Notes: generated by a model from the letters alone, not told the origin. Positions 26,201 to 34,350 are shown, counted from the stretch's first letter. The stretch is 64,000 nucleotides of DNA from Paenibacillus humicola (GCF_028826105.1 NZ_JAQGPL010000001.1:118501-182500), one strand, 5' to 3'. A program made the numbers and translations.

Positions 26201-28278
26201 CCGGACTCCGCCGAATGCCCGGAGCTTGCTGCCGGACCATCGGAGCTTGCTGCTGGATCCGCGCCCCGCCCGAGACCGGCAAGTCCACTTCCGTCCCCGC
26301 CGCGCCCGGCTGTTTCCGGGCTCAGCCCGAACCGGTCCGCAAGCTCGCGCAGGAATGCGCCGAGCCTGGTGCCGAGCTCGTAGCTGCGGCCGCCGGGCTC
26401 GGCCCGCCAGAACGGGATCTCGCTGAAACGGTTCGGTGCTTCCTTCACATAAACGCGGTCGTTCTCGATGCCCGTGATCATCCAGGAGGACGTGCCGAGC
26501 TGGAACACGTCGCCGACGCGGCTTTCGGCGATATATTCCTCGTCCAGCTCGCCGAGATGGCTGCGGCTGTCGGCATGGTGAACCGGATAGGCCGAGCTTT
26601 GCGGGATCGTGCCGGCCCCGGTGATGGCCGCCATCGCAGTGCCGGCGCGCTTGCGGAGCAGACCGGCGCCGCGGTCCCAATCGATCAGCGGCCTGGCGAA
26701 CGGATAGAAGCCGGCCAGCACCTTAAGCGCCGCCTCCAGCCGTTCACGCGGCAGGCTGCGATAGCATTCGCTGCCGGCGACCAGCGCATACAGGCTGTCC
26801 ACCGACAGATCCCCGGCGGCGACAATCGCGGTCATCTGCTGCGAGAGCACGTCGATCGGCGCTTCCGGGAGCGAGATCGCTTCAATGCTTCGGCTCGCAA
26901 TGTCGCGGCACAGCACCGCCGCCTCCGGCAGCTCGCTCCGGCTCCGCGCCAGGATGAAGCCGCGGCTGACGCCGCCGACGGCGTGGCCCGCCCGGCCGAT
27001 CCGCTGGATGCCGGCCGCAGCGGTCTTCGGCGAGTCGATCTGGATGACGACGTCGACATGGCCGACGTCGATGCCGAGCTCGAGCGAGGACGTGGCGACC
27101 AGGCAGCGAAGCTCGCCGGCTTTGAGCATCCGCTCGACTTCGAGCCTGCGCTCGCGCGACAGGCTGCCGTGGTGGGCGCGGGCCATTTCGTATCCGGCGG
27201 CGTCGTTCAGCCGGAGGACGAGGCGCTCGCACAGCCGGCGGCTGTTCACGAAGAGCAGCGCCGAACGGCTGCCCTCCATCAGCTGCATCAGCCGCTCGAC
27301 GATCGGCTGCCACACGGCGTCGCGCGTTTTGGCCGGCCGGCTCAGGTCGGGCATCGTGACACGCACCTGGATCGTTTTCGTCATGTCGCTTTCGACGATC
27401 CGCACGGGCCTCTCCGCGAAGCCGAGCGGGTGGCTGCCGCCCGCGCCCGCAGCGCGGTCCGCTTGGCCGATTGCCGATCCCGCCGTCACATCCGCGGCAG
27501 CCGAACCGCCGCCCGGACCTTCGGCGCGGCCTGCTTCGGATGCCGCCGCTCCGGCCGTCTCCGCGGCGTCGCCGGCCCGCTCCCAGCCGCCGAGAAACCG
27601 CGCGACGCGTTCGAGCGGCTTCTGCGTCGCCGATACGCCGATCCGCTGGACGGGGGAGGGGCACAGCGCGGACAAGCGCTCGAGCGTAAGCGACAAATGC
27701 GCGCCGCGCTTATCCGGGGCGAGGCCGTGAATTTCATCGACGATGACGGTGCGTACAGTGCGCAGCATGGCGCGGCTCTTCTCGCCCGTCAGCAGCAAAT
27801 AGAGCGATTCCGGTGTCGTGACGAGCACATCGGGCGGCCTGCGGATCATTTTGGCGCGCTCGGAGGAAGGCGTATCGCCCGTCCGCACCGCGGTGCGGAT
27901 CCCGGGCCAGTCGTCCTGTCCGTCTACGGGGCTTTCCGCCCGGAAGCGTTCGATATCGTCGATAAAGCCGGTCAAATGGTGCTGGATATCGTTGTTGAGC
28001 GCCTTCAGCGGCGTCACGTACAGCACGCGCACCCCCGGCTCCCGCGGGGCCGTTCCTTTGTCCGCTGCCGCTTTGTCCCGCGCGAGCCGGTCGAGACAGG
28101 GGAGCAAAGCGGCAAGCGTCTTGCCGGAACCGGTCGGCGCGGCGATCAGCGTATGCCGTCCGGCGTCGATGGACGCCCAGGCTTCCAGCTGCACGGGGGT
28201 CGGCTCGCCGAAGGCTTGCGCGAACCAGCCGGCAAGCGTCGGATGAAAGGCGGACAGTTCCGCACACATTTCGGTCAC
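23299..28278 (-). CDS. lhr: Lhr-type large DEAD/DEAH helicase
   Basis: A 1659-residue ATP-dependent helicase of the Lhr family (long form). Walker A is APTGSGKT (47-54), motif II is DEIH (181-184), motif III is SATQ, and the RecA2 domain carries LVATSSLELGIDVG and QRIGRAGHAVGG. Long C-terminal parts match the Lhr winged-helix and accessory domains (RRINRTWLLAIERQFERLLPY). E. coli Lhr acts in DNA repair as a 3'-5' translocase; the same is presumed. Three Ala/Gly/Ser-rich linkers interrupt the protein at about residues 231-286, 659-706 and 1359-1416, probably disordered. The start is a GTG behind AAAGGAG. It is monocistronic and is the largest gene in the window. Confidence 0.9.
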   Translation of the reverse strand: MTEMCAELSAFHPTLAGWFAQAFGEPTPVQLEAWASIDAGRHTLIAAPTGSGKTLAALLPCLDRLARDKAAADKGTAPREPGVRVLYVTPLKALNNDIQHHLTGFIDDIERFRAESPVDGQDDWPGIRTAVRTGDTPSSERAKMIRRPPDVLVTTPESLYLLLTGEKSRAMLRTVRTVIVDEIHGLAPDKRGAHLSLTLERLSALCPSPVQRIGVSATQKPLERVARFLGGWERAGDAAETAGAAASEAGRAEGPGGGSAAADVTAGSAIGQADRAAGAGGSHPLGFAERPVRIVESDMTKTIQVRVTMPDLSRPAKTRDAVWQPIVERLMQLMEGSRSALLFVNSRRLCERLVLRLNDAAGYEMARAHHGSLSRERRLEVERMLKAGELRCLVATSSLELGIDVGHVDVVIQIDSPKTAAAGIQRIGRAGHAVGGVSRGFILARSRSELPEAAVLCRDIASRSIEAISLPEAPIDVLSQQMTAIVAAGDLSVDSLYALVAGSECYRSLPRERLEAALKVLAGFYPFARPLIDWDRGAGLLRKRAGTAMAAITGAGTIPQSSAYPVHHADSRSHLGELDEEYIAESRVGDVFQLGTSSWMITGIENDRVYVKEAPNRFSEIPFWRAEPGGRSYELGTRLGAFLRELADRFGLSPETAGRGGDGSGLAGLGRGADPAASSDGPAASSGHSAESGGPDSRLPGADAERFKTPDLAAVNPSGEELRVRGREEAAEDWLDAEYGLDRLAASELIGLASAQHRALGLPTDRRIMIEHYRDLMNQTRIIIHSVFGRRINRTWLLAIERQFERLLPYKPYGNAKDNGIELVLPDGDASWLQTLWQVTPESAEPLLSEAASGSPLLAIAFRRIAETSLLLSRSFTRTPMWQKRLRSEELLKQSLPYAEHFPYLQEAMRECLHSYLDAGGLKRLLERISGGEIEIAVRETNAPSPFAVQFLADYANTQLYEGDGLSEATQLQLLGVSKSLARELFGSETVAGAIDPAAMAAEASRLDTGGGRTPASPDELAALLKRRGDMSGGEIAAIAGAEALSWAESLRSAGRLALLRFGAEPRWICADEAEMYARFPAAESAIAFVAGRYAEGRLSFTEDELRGRYPDLSQQDAERVVDVLLAQDRIEQAPFAAHEGERIWSSRSVARRLIRLSMEQARKLAEPVDPVRWCAQMSMLQHALSGTQLAGIDGLREVIAKLQGFFLPASHWESIVFPARLSGYRKEELDLLCASGEVLWIGRKEEGEKEGKIAFFLTDAKPLYTPYLKQAAGKETKHPELLALLREGGASFLTRLGRDTGRTPSELLPELFDLVWEGHVSNDQFAPLRLQLLTKGRRLAKTGSGLGRWYWTGTLAEPDAPAGPTRGSAQIYGAARDGAAPYGSSSARAAAAETPPRGDGEAAEIGSAAGKAAEGPAAYATNRRRDAAPEELAESALHWTQHLLDSCGIVSKELVAAASPFAWDELLPVLRQLEHWGVVTRGMLIRGVQTLQFARRELLERVRQPLPGQDADAVTVLSAADPSNPFGLAADWPDAPGASFARKSGSYLILHRGRWRYWIENNGRKIVEIPEMPEPLQVKDSDASSDPDPAESAGRQPLEPELLKTVFRAVMRRQGLSKIKIERWNGLEAAESEAAPALRALGAERDSRALVLWTSTLQ

Positions 28279-28425
28279 CGTCGAAAACTCCTTTCTGCGA
28301 TTTTCCTCTGCAAGGGACAGCTTGAAGTGGTACCATTATACCCGTTTTTTGGTCAGTTTGCGCACAGGCCCACATAGGAATAGAAAAAACGGCCGCCGCT
28401 TGCGGCGGGGACGGGAGGATGCCGG

Positions 28426-28869
28426 ATGGCAAAATGGCGGGAAAGCCTGGATGCGCGAAGGGAGGAGTGGAAGCAGGTGGAGGAGGCGCTTTCGCGCACC
28501 CTTGCGGGGCGGTCGGTGCTGCGCGTCGGGGGACCCGGCGCGCCGAGACTGGCGGCGCCGGCTTCGAAATCGGTCCGGTCGGGCGAGCTTGCCGGCGTCG
28601 AAGGCACGTTCGAAGCCGGGTTAGCCTGTTTTTGCCTGCGCGAGCTGCCGGCGGCGGAGCGAAGGGATTTTCTGAACCTGTGGCATTCGCGTCTGCGCGA
28701 CGGGGCGACAGCGGTGCTGGCCGACCGGCGCGGCGAAGGCTGCGAGACCGCGTTTCAGCTGCACGAGCTGTTTGCGCCGGCCGGAACGACGCTCGACGTG
28801 CAGGTCGGCCGGACCTTCTGGTGGGTGCGCTACAAGGTGAAGAAACCGATTGACGCCGCGAGATCATGA
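28426..28869 (+). CDS. Hypothetical protein, possibly a reduced methyltransferase-like fold
   Basis: A 147-residue protein I do not recognise. It starts at an ATG behind GGGAGG with normal spacing, and its codon use matches its neighbours, so it looks like a real gene. The stretch CFCLRELPAAERRDFLNLWHSRLRDGATAVLADRR resembles the last strands and helices of class I SAM methyltransferases (the motif after the ligand-binding loop), but the Gly-rich SAM loop is not clear: SVLRVGGPGAPRLAAP is a poor match. It may be a diverged or inactive relative. It is divergent from lhr and shares a terminator with the NlpC/P60 gene. Confidence 0.6.
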   Translation: MAKWRESLDARREEWKQVEEALSRTLAGRSVLRVGGPGAPRLAAPASKSVRSGELAGVEGTFEAGLACFCLRELPAAERRDFLNLWHSRLRDGATAVLADRRGEGCETAFQLHELFAPAGTTLDVQVGRTFWWVRYKVKKPIDAARS

Positions 28870-28955
28870 TTTGCTCGGATCAGACGCTCATCCTGCCGCC
28901 CCTGCGCCGATGGTTTCATTTCGTTCCCGAAACGCCGCTCATCACGAGGGTAAAC

Positions 28956-29005
28956 AAAAACGCAGCCCGCTTGTCCGGCAGGCGGACAGGGCAGGCTGCG
29001 TTTTT
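28956..29005. terminator. Bidirectional terminator
   Basis: AAAAACGCAGCC (28956-28967) pairs with GGCTGCGTTTTT (28994-29005), with an inner TGTCCG/CGGACA helix. It serves the orphan gene rightward and the NlpC/P60 gene leftward. Confidence 0.85.
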
Positions 29006-29086
29006 GACTCCTCTATAGGAAAGGGGAAGCTTTCGCCTTCTTTTCACTATAGATCGAAGCCGGTTCTTCCTGAAGGGCGGAGCGAA

Positions 29087-29587
29087 TTAATCGGCGTCTC
29101 CGCCGCCGTCCGGTGCATCGGACGGTTCGTCGGCATACTTTTGAAACGTATCCGGGCTCATGACGCGACGCGCGGTAACAAAGCGTTTCGAGTAGTACGA
29201 ATCGCTGAGCGCACTGATCGTCACGCCTTTGCTGGAGGACGAGTGGGCAAATTTGCCGTCCCCGACGTAGATGCCAACGTGCGAAATGCCTCTGCCGTTC
29301 GTATTGAAAAATACGAGGTCGCCGGCGATCAAGTCGCTCTTGTCGATTTTCTTGCCGAGCCTGGCTTGCGACGAGGATGCGTGCGGGATGTTGACGCCGA
29401 GTTTATCGAACACGTACATCGTAAATCCGGAGCAGTCGAATCCTTTCGTCGTGGTGCCGCCGTAATGATACGGCGTTCCGATCACGTCGCTGATGACGCC
29501 ATCCATTTTGGAGTCCGCAAACACGCTTCCTGCCTGGAAGGCTGCCGCAATGACGAGACCGATCATGAGCAGCAAAACCTTTTTCAA
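29087..29587 (-). CDS. Secreted NlpC/P60 family cell-wall hydrolase
   Basis: A 166-residue secreted endopeptidase. Residues 1-24 are a signal peptide (MKKVLLLMIGLVIAAAFQAG, predicted cut after SVFA). The rest is one NlpC/P60 domain with the catalytic Cys in FDCSGF (Cys52), His in ISHVGIYVG (His103) and a third polar residue His115. It cleaves peptidoglycan stem peptides, typically between D-Glu and a diamino acid. No LysM or SH3 wall-binding domain is present, and the tail is Asp/Gly-rich. The start is the TTG at 29587, eight bases after GGAAGGAG; an upstream TTG overlaps that site. A c-di-AMP riboswitch precedes it directly, tying wall hydrolysis to the turgor and wall-stress messenger. Confidence 0.92.
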   Translation of the reverse strand: MKKVLLLMIGLVIAAAFQAGSVFADSKMDGVISDVIGTPYHYGGTTTKGFDCSGFTMYVFDKLGVNIPHASSSQARLGKKIDKSDLIAGDLVFFNTNGRGISHVGIYVGDGKFAHSSSSKGVTISALSDSYYSKRFVTARRVMSPDTFQKYADEPSDAPDGGGDAD

Positions 29588-29605
29588 AAGAGAAGCTCCT
29601 TCCAA

Positions 29606-29733
29606 CGCCTGCGAGGTTAGCTGTGGGGTTCGGTTGAAGGCTCCCTATGATCGCCTCTGGCATCCGGCCCTGCGGATACCGGGATCAATTCACCCAGAGT
29701 GGTTCCCCCGTTTCCCTTGCGGGAATTCGGCAA
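29606..29733 (-). promoter_or_regulatory. c-di-AMP riboswitch (ydaO/yuaA type)
   Basis: On the minus strand the conserved ydaO core is present in order: CCGAATTCCC, GGGGGAACC, GGGTGAATTGATCC, CCGGATGCCAGAGGCGATC, GGGAGCCTTCAACCGAACCC and CACAGCTAACCTCGCAGGC. Outer GCC/GGC ends close the P1 helix. Such riboswitches commonly control NlpC/P60 and potassium transport genes and turn expression off when c-di-AMP is bound. No intrinsic terminator follows; the aptamer ends three bases before the ribosome site, so control is probably on translation or by another path. Confidence 0.9.
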
Positions 29734-29784
29734 AATTTTCATCTTCGCTTACATTTCGATCATTTTCACACTTCTCCTTCCAAG

Positions 29785-29801
29785 TTCACAATTTGTTCAC
29801 A
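29785..29801 (-). promoter_or_regulatory. Direct repeat resembling a WalR box
   Basis: TGTGAA-N5-TGTGAA on the minus strand, 52 bases upstream of the riboswitch. WalR boxes are TGTWAH-N5-TGTWAH and activate autolysin genes. Spacing fits exactly, but the fourth base is G instead of A/T in both halves, so this is tentative. Confidence 0.35.
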
Positions 29802-29804
29802 CAT

Positions 29805-30097
29805 TAGAATTATGAAAGTGCAACTTTTTCGCGTTTCACTCGTACAGCGGGTTTCCGGGTTTTCAGATGGCCTATTTTTTCGGCTAAAGCGTTCTTCGGG
29901 AGCGGGGCGGCGGTTCGCCGTCCTGTCGAAAAAGGGGCAAAATCCGGCGGAGGCGCAGCGTACGTCAAAAAGACCGTTTCGTGACGGAAGCGGCCGCGGT
30001 TTTGTTCCGGACGAGCGTAGTGGGAGCCCTTGGAATCCGCACCGCTGGCGAAGCGGGATGCTCCTTACCTGCGTTGCCGGGACAATATTACCACTGA
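29805..30097. other. Intergenic stretch without a recognised feature
   Basis: About 290 bases between the NlpC/P60 upstream region and the csoR promoter. The open frames are not supported by ribosome sites. I see no hairpin with a T-run, no repeat and no RNA motif. Confidence 0.5.
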
Positions 30098-30126
30098 TTG
30101 TATAGGGGGAGGGAGTATAGTATAAT
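30098..30126 (+). promoter_or_regulatory. csoR promoter with G-tract operator candidate
   Basis: TTGTAT (30098-30103), a 17-base spacer and a perfect TATAAT (30121-30126). The spacer is AGGGGGAGGGAGTATAG, a G-tract flanked by TAT as in CsoR-type operators, suggesting autoregulation. It matches the copA operators less closely. Confidence 0.55.
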
Positions 30127-30152
30127 ATAGATTATGAAGGAGGCGAGTCAAA

Positions 30153-30503
30153 ATGAGCGTGGAAATGGAAATGCTGGGTCAAGTAAATGAACAGGATTCC
30201 AATTGTTGCGGAACCGATGGAACGGGACGAAAAAGCCATCATTCGGATAAAGTAAAAAATAGTTTGATCAGCCGTCTGAATCGGATTGAAGGTCAGGTTC
30301 GCGGCATTAAAGGGTTAATTGAGAAAGATACGTATTGTGACGACGTTCTGAACCAGATCGCCTCGATTCAATCCGCTCTGAATGGAGTCGGAAAACTTTT
30401 GCTGGAGCATCACCTGAAAAGCTGTGTCATCGAGCGTATCCAAGAAGGGGATACCGAGGTTTTATCGGAACTGATGATCACCATGAACAAACTCATGAAA
30501 TAA
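30153..30503 (+). CDS. csoR: Copper-sensing transcriptional repressor CsoR
   Basis: A 116-residue all-helical repressor. The Cu(I) ligands have the correct spacing: Cys62, His87 (25 later) and Cys91 (HLKSC), as in B. subtilis Cys45-His70-Cys74. The core reads LISRLNRIEGQVRGIKGLIEKDTYCDDVLNQI. An extra N-terminal stretch of about 30 residues contains CC at 18-19 and HH at 29-30, which could add metal affinity. The start follows GAAGGAGG. It lies upstream of copA with its own terminator between; copper binding should release it from the operators at 30550 and 30588. The related CstR or RcnR senses different ligands; the Cys-His-Cys set favours CsoR. Confidence 0.93.
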   Translation: MSVEMEMLGQVNEQDSNCCGTDGTGRKSHHSDKVKNSLISRLNRIEGQVRGIKGLIEKDTYCDDVLNQIASIQSALNGVGKLLLEHHLKSCVIERIQEGDTEVLSELMITMNKLMK

Positions 30504-30512
30504 AACCCAAGC

Positions 30513-30536
30513 CCAGCAGCGCTTGCTGCTTTTTCT
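30513..30536 (+). terminator. Terminator after csoR
   Basis: AGCAGC-GCTT-GCTGCT (30515-30530) followed by TTTTCTTT. The stem is short, so partial read-through into copA is possible. Confidence 0.6.
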
Positions 30537-30549
30537 TTAACCGATAATA

Positions 30550-30564
30550 TACGGTACTGGGGTA
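30550..30564 (+). promoter_or_regulatory. CsoR operator, upstream copy
   Basis: TACGGTACTGGGGTA, matching the CsoR pattern of a G-run between TA-ended arms. It repeats at 30588 with only two base differences, 38 bases downstream. Confidence 0.7.
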
Positions 30565-30576
30565 TTGTAAAAGATG

Positions 30577-30606
30577 TTGACTAAAAATAGGGTAGTGGGG
30601 TATACT
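30577..30606 (+). promoter_or_regulatory. copA promoter overlapped by a CsoR operator
   Basis: TTGACT (30577-30582), 18 bases, TATACT (30601-30606). The operator TAGGGTAGTGGGGTA (30588-30602) fills the spacer and touches the -10 box, the classic blocking position. Confidence 0.75.
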
Positions 30607-30639
30607 ACGAGCAAGGAATTGAACAAGAGGTGAATGATT

Positions 30640-33075
30640 GTGGAAACAAACGCTGCACAAGAAACCAAACAAACGACTTTGCAAATCACGGGCATGACGT
30701 GCGCCGCTTGCGCGAACCGAATTGAGAAGGGCCTAAACAAATTGGAAGGAGTCTCTGCCGCAAGTGTCAATTTTGCGCTGGAAAAAGCGAGCATCACTTA
30801 CGACCCGGCGAAAATTGGCATAGGGAATGTGGAAGAGACCATTAAAAAGCTCGGCTATGATACGGCTAAAGAAGTGGCTCTGTTTAAGCTGGAAGGGATG
30901 ACGTGCGCCGCTTGCGCGAATCGCATCGAGAAGGGACTCGGCAAAATGCCCGGCGTGGCCGGTGCATCTGTCAACTTTGCGATGGAAACTGCTCGTGTTG
31001 AATATTCGCCGGGTGAAGTCTCGATCGAAGAGATGCAAAATAAGGTCAAACAGCTTGGTTACAGAGCGATCGCCAAACAGGAAAGTGAAAACGCAGATGA
31101 TCACCGCGGCCATGAGGTCAAGAATCAAAAACGGAAACTGCTCCTTTCGGCAATTCTTTCCTTCCCTCTCTTGTGGAGCATGGTTGCGCATTTTTCATTC
31201 ACCTCATGGATCTACTTGCCGGAAATGCTGATGAATCCATGGTTTCAGCTTGTTCTGGCCACTCCTGTACAATTTTATGTCGGCAGACAGTTTTACGCAG
31301 GTGCATATAAGGCGCTCCGCAACGGCAGTGCGAACATGGACGTTTTGGTCTCGCTGGGCACTTCGGCCGCTTACTTCTACAGCTTGTATCTGACGATCGA
31401 TTGGGCCGCGCAAGGAGGCAGTGTCCATCACGGACCGTCTTTGTACTATGAGACGAGTGCGATCCTGATCACGCTTGTTATTTTAGGGAAGCTATTTGAA
31501 ACGCTCGCTAAAGGCCGCACATCGGAAGCGATCAAATCGCTCATGGGTCTGCAGGCAAAAACGGCTTTGGTTGTTCGTGAAGGTCAAGAGCTGACGATTC
31601 CAGTGGATGAAGTTATCGTAGGGGACATCGCGCTTGTCCGTCCCGGAGATAAAGTGCCGGTAGACGGCGAAGTTCTTGAAGGCATGTCTTCGGTCGATGA
31701 ATCGATGCTGACCGGAGAAAGCCTTCCTGTAGAAAAGAAAGCCGGGGACTCCGTAATCGGCGCAGCGATCAACAAAAACGGCATGCTGCGTATTAAGGCG
31801 ACAAAAGTCGGCAAAGAAACGGCACTAGCGCAAATTATTAAAGTCGTGGAAGAAGCGCAAGGCTCGAAAGCGCCGATTCAACGGGTAGCGGACAGCATCT
31901 CCGGCATTTTTGTCCCGATTGTCGTCGGAATCGCAGTTGTCGCTTTCCTCGTATGGTATTTCTTCGTGACGCCGGGTGATTTTGCAACGGCATTGGAAAA
32001 GGCCATCGCGATCCTCGTCATTGCTTGCCCTTGCGCACTCGGTTTGGCAACGCCGACCTCAATCATGGCGGGATCCGGACGCGCCGCGGAGCTTGGTATC
32101 TTGTTCAAAGGCGGCGAGCATTTGGAGCAGACACATAAGATTGACGCGATCATTCTGGATAAAACGGGTACTGTGACGAAAGGCAAGCCGGAACTGACGG
32201 ATGTATTAACAGAAGAAAACGAAACGGAATTCCTTCAACTCGTCGGCGCGGCCGAAAAAAATTCGGAGCACCCGCTTGCGGAAGCGATCGCTGCCGGCAT
32301 CCGTGAACGAAATATCGAACTGCCGGGAACCGAGTCCTTCGAGGCGATTCCGGGATTCGGTATCAAAGCCAGAGTAGAAGGAAAACAACTGCTCATCGGC
32401 ACGCGCCAATTGATGGAGAAGTACGAAGTCGATGTGAAGCATGCTTACGAGTCGATGGCTCGTTTGGAAGAAGCCGGCAAGACGGCGATGCTGATCGCGA
32501 TCGACAACCGGTATGCCGGGATGGTTGCAGTGGCGGATACGATTAAAGAAACCTCGAAGGACGCGGTTGGCCGTTTGAAAGAGATGGGGATTCAGGTGAT
32601 CATGATTACCGGAGACAACGAACGGACGGCGAAGGCGATCGCGGCCCAAGTCGGCATCGACCATGTACGTGCGGAAGTGCTTCCGGAAGGGAAAGCGGAA
32701 GAAGTGAAAAAGCTGCAAGCGCAAGGCAAAAAAGTGGCCATGGTCGGGGACGGCATTAACGATGCGCCGGCACTGGCGACAGCGGATATCGGTATGGCCA
32801 TCGGTACCGGAACCGATGTGGCGATGGAAGCGGCGGATGTAACGCTCATGCGCGGCGACCTGGCGAGCATTCCCGATGCGATCTATATGAGCCGTAAAAC
32901 AATGAGCAACATTAAGCAAAACTTGTTCTGGGCACTCGGTTATAATACGCTCGGGATTCCGATCGCTGCGATTGGCTTGCTTGCACCATGGGTAGCGGGC
33001 GCGGCCATGGCATTAAGCTCGGTCTCCGTTGTCCTCAACGCGCTTCGGCTGCAGCGTGTGAACGTACGTCAATAA
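30640..33075 (+). CDS. copA: Copper-exporting P1B-type ATPase CopA
   Basis: An 811-residue Cu(I) efflux pump of the inner membrane. Two N-terminal HMA domains carry [15 protein letters not shown], with metal Cys pairs at 21/24 and 89/92. Eight membrane helices follow, with CPC (463-465) in helix 6, TGES in the actuator domain, the phosphorylated Asp in DKTGT (Asp507), the P1B HP motif (SEHPLAEA), [11 protein letters not shown], and the helix 7-8 residues YNTLG and MALSSVSVV. The GTG at 30640 is preferred because GAGGTG stands seven bases before it; the ATG at 30634 is too close. Expression is set by CsoR. No copZ chaperone gene adjoins. Confidence 0.96.
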   Translation: METNAAQETKQTTLQITGMTCAACANRIEKGLNKLEGVSAASVNFALEKASITYDPAKIGIGNVEETIKKLGYDTAKEVALFKLEGMTCAACANRIEKGLGKMPGVAGASVNFAMETARVEYSPGEVSIEEMQNKVKQLGYRAIAKQESENADDHRGHEVKNQKRKLLLSAILSFPLLWSMVAHFSFTSWIYLPEMLMNPWFQLVLATPVQFYVGRQFYAGAYKALRNGSANMDVLVSLGTSAAYFYSLYLTIDWAAQGGSVHHGPSLYYETSAILITLVILGKLFETLAKGRTSEAIKSLMGLQAKTALVVREGQELTIPVDEVIVGDIALVRPGDKVPVDGEVLEGMSSVDESMLTGESLPVEKKAGDSVIGAAINKNGMLRIKATKVGKETALAQIIKVVEEAQGSKAPIQRVADSISGIFVPIVVGIAVVAFLVWYFFVTPGDFATALEKAIAILVIACPCALGLATPTSIMAGSGRAAELGILFKGGEHLEQTHKIDAIILDKTGTVTKGKPELTDVLTEENETEFLQLVGAAEKNSEHPLAEAIAAGIRERNIELPGTESFEAIPGFGIKARVEGKQLLIGTRQLMEKYEVDVKHAYESMARLEEAGKTAMLIAIDNRYAGMVAVADTIKETSKDAVGRLKEMGIQVIMITGDNERTAKAIAAQVGIDHVRAEVLPEGKAEEVKKLQAQGKKVAMVGDGINDAPALATADIGMAIGTGTDVAMEAADVTLMRGDLASIPDAIYMSRKTMSNIKQNLFWALGYNTLGIPIAAIGLLAPWVAGAAMALSSVSVVLNALRLQRVNVRQ

Positions 33076-33145
33076 AGAAGTTTAACCGTGCTTTTCGTAG
33101 TTGATGTTAAAGGATTCGATAATTTCAAATCGAGGAGTATGGGTC

Positions 33146-33412
33146 GTGGGAGAAAAAACAAAAATCGCGATAAGCCCGCCGATTCAAGTCGGTGGAAGTC
33201 AGTTTACGGTGAAGCAGCTCGCGAAAATCGGGGCTGCTCTCGAGACGGATGCCAAAGTGGAAATGACCCCGTTCAAGCAGCTTTATGCGGAAGTGCCGCT
33301 CGAACGGACCGCCATCATCGATTTCTATAAGGAACATGCCAAAGGCAAAGAAAAATTCAGCAAATTTATCGATCGGGTATCGCTTGAGCAGCTGCAGCAA
33401 ATCGCTGGTTAA
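33146..33412 (+). CDS. Small hypothetical protein downstream of copA
   Basis: An 88-residue protein of no family known to me. It is Lys-rich and probably mainly helical (FTVKQLAKIGAALETDAKVEM, AIIDFYKEHAKGKEKFSKFI). It has no Cys, no Met-rich metal motif and no signal peptide, so a direct role in copper handling is not evident. The start is the GTG at 33146, eight bases after GAGGAG; longer readings lack a site. It starts 70 bases after copA with no terminator between, so it may be co-transcribed. Confidence 0.65.
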   Translation: MGEKTKIAISPPIQVGGSQFTVKQLAKIGAALETDAKVEMTPFKQLYAEVPLERTAIIDFYKEHAKGKEKFSKFIDRVSLEQLQQIAG

Positions 33413-33429
33413 ACGGGAGCAGCCGCCAA

Positions 33430-33464
33430 AACAAACGCCCGGGAAGCGCATCGGCTTCCCGGGC
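33430..33464 (-). terminator. Terminator of the 33483 membrane protein gene
   Basis: An 11-bp stem GCCCGGGAAGC/GCTTCCCGGGC (33437-33447 and 33454-33464), followed on the minus strand by the T-rich GTTTGTTTTGG. It could also stop transcripts from the copA side. Confidence 0.6.
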
Positions 33465-33482
33465 CTCCGGGCTGCAGCCCGT

Positions 33483-34298
33483 TCAGGTCTGTTTCGACTT
33501 CCAGACATCGAGCTGCGAGGCGACGGTCCACACCTTCATGATCGTCCGGACCAGATGGTAGCTTTGCTGCAGGATGAGCGCGATCAGGCCGGCCCACAGC
33601 ATGGATGCCGCCGCGAAGGTGAGGCTTAAAGACGCGCCGATCAGCCACAGCAGCAGGGATATCCCCACCAGCGGCAGGAGCCGCCGGATGCCGTTTCCGA
33701 GTCCCTTCAGAATGCCGGTGCGGGAGACGGCGCCGAACTGCATCGCGAGAAACAAGAGATGCAGCACGGCCGCCCAGGCCAGCCAGCCGGCCGCCCAAGG
33801 GAGAGTCCGCTGCGCCAGCTCGGCCGCGCTCCCGCTGGAGAGCAGCGCATCGAGCGCGCGGGGCAGCAGCCAGCCCGCCGGGGAGAGCGCAAGCGCGGTC
33901 TCGATCAGGTAGAGCAGGGCGACCGGCTTCCAGGCGGCGCGGATGCCCCGCAGGAAATGCGTGCCTTCCTCGTCCGCGGCATGCCGCAGGGAATGGAGCA
34001 GGCCGGCGTTCAGCAGCGGCGTGACGAGCATCCGGGCCGCCAGCAGGCCGGCGAACAGCCAGATGTACGGGCGGATCAGATCGGTTTTCAGGAGCTGGAA
34101 CTGGGCTTCGGTCAGGAAAATTTGCGCCGCGTCCGCCGAGGGCAGGCTGCCCGGATAACGCCTCAACAGCGGTACGACGATATGGTCCACGATCCGGTAC
34201 AGGAAGAATCCCCAAATGAGTTCATAGAGGAAGAGCAAAATGACGATGTACAGATGTTTGACGGTCAGCCGCCATCCTTGCTTCAAATAAAGCTTCAT
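33483..34298 (-). CDS. Hypothetical multi-pass membrane protein
   Basis: A 271-residue protein with about six hydrophobic segments: LYIVILLFLYELIWGFFLY, IWLLFAGLLAARML, VALLYLIETALALS, LPWAAGWLAWAAVLHLLFLAM, LLPLVGISLLLWLIGASLSL and ASMLWAGLIALIL. No catalytic motif is visible and I do not recognise the family. It is encoded 52 bases downstream of the M1 peptidase gene on the same strand, so the two may form an operon. The start ATG is at 34298 with GAGGGATG-type purines upstream. Confidence 0.75.
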   Translation of the reverse strand: MKLYLKQGWRLTVKHLYIVILLFLYELIWGFFLYRIVDHIVVPLLRRYPGSLPSADAAQIFLTEAQFQLLKTDLIRPYIWLFAGLLAARMLVTPLLNAGLLHSLRHAADEEGTHFLRGIRAAWKPVALLYLIETALALSPAGWLLPRALDALLSSGSAAELAQRTLPWAAGWLAWAAVLHLLFLAMQFGAVSRTGILKGLGNGIRRLLPLVGISLLLWLIGASLSLTFAAASMLWAGLIALILQQSYHLVRTIMKVWTVASQLDVWKSKQT

Positions 34299-34350
34299 CC
34301 CAACATCCCTCCTCGCTTGCGGCGCCGGAGCCGCCTGGGTAAGGGCGCCG

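Noticed and set aside
23623..28377. A 1584-codon plus-strand open frame opposite lhr
   Set aside because: It mirrors the helicase codon structure of GC-rich DNA; no domain or ribosome site is visible, while the minus strand has a full set of helicase motifs.
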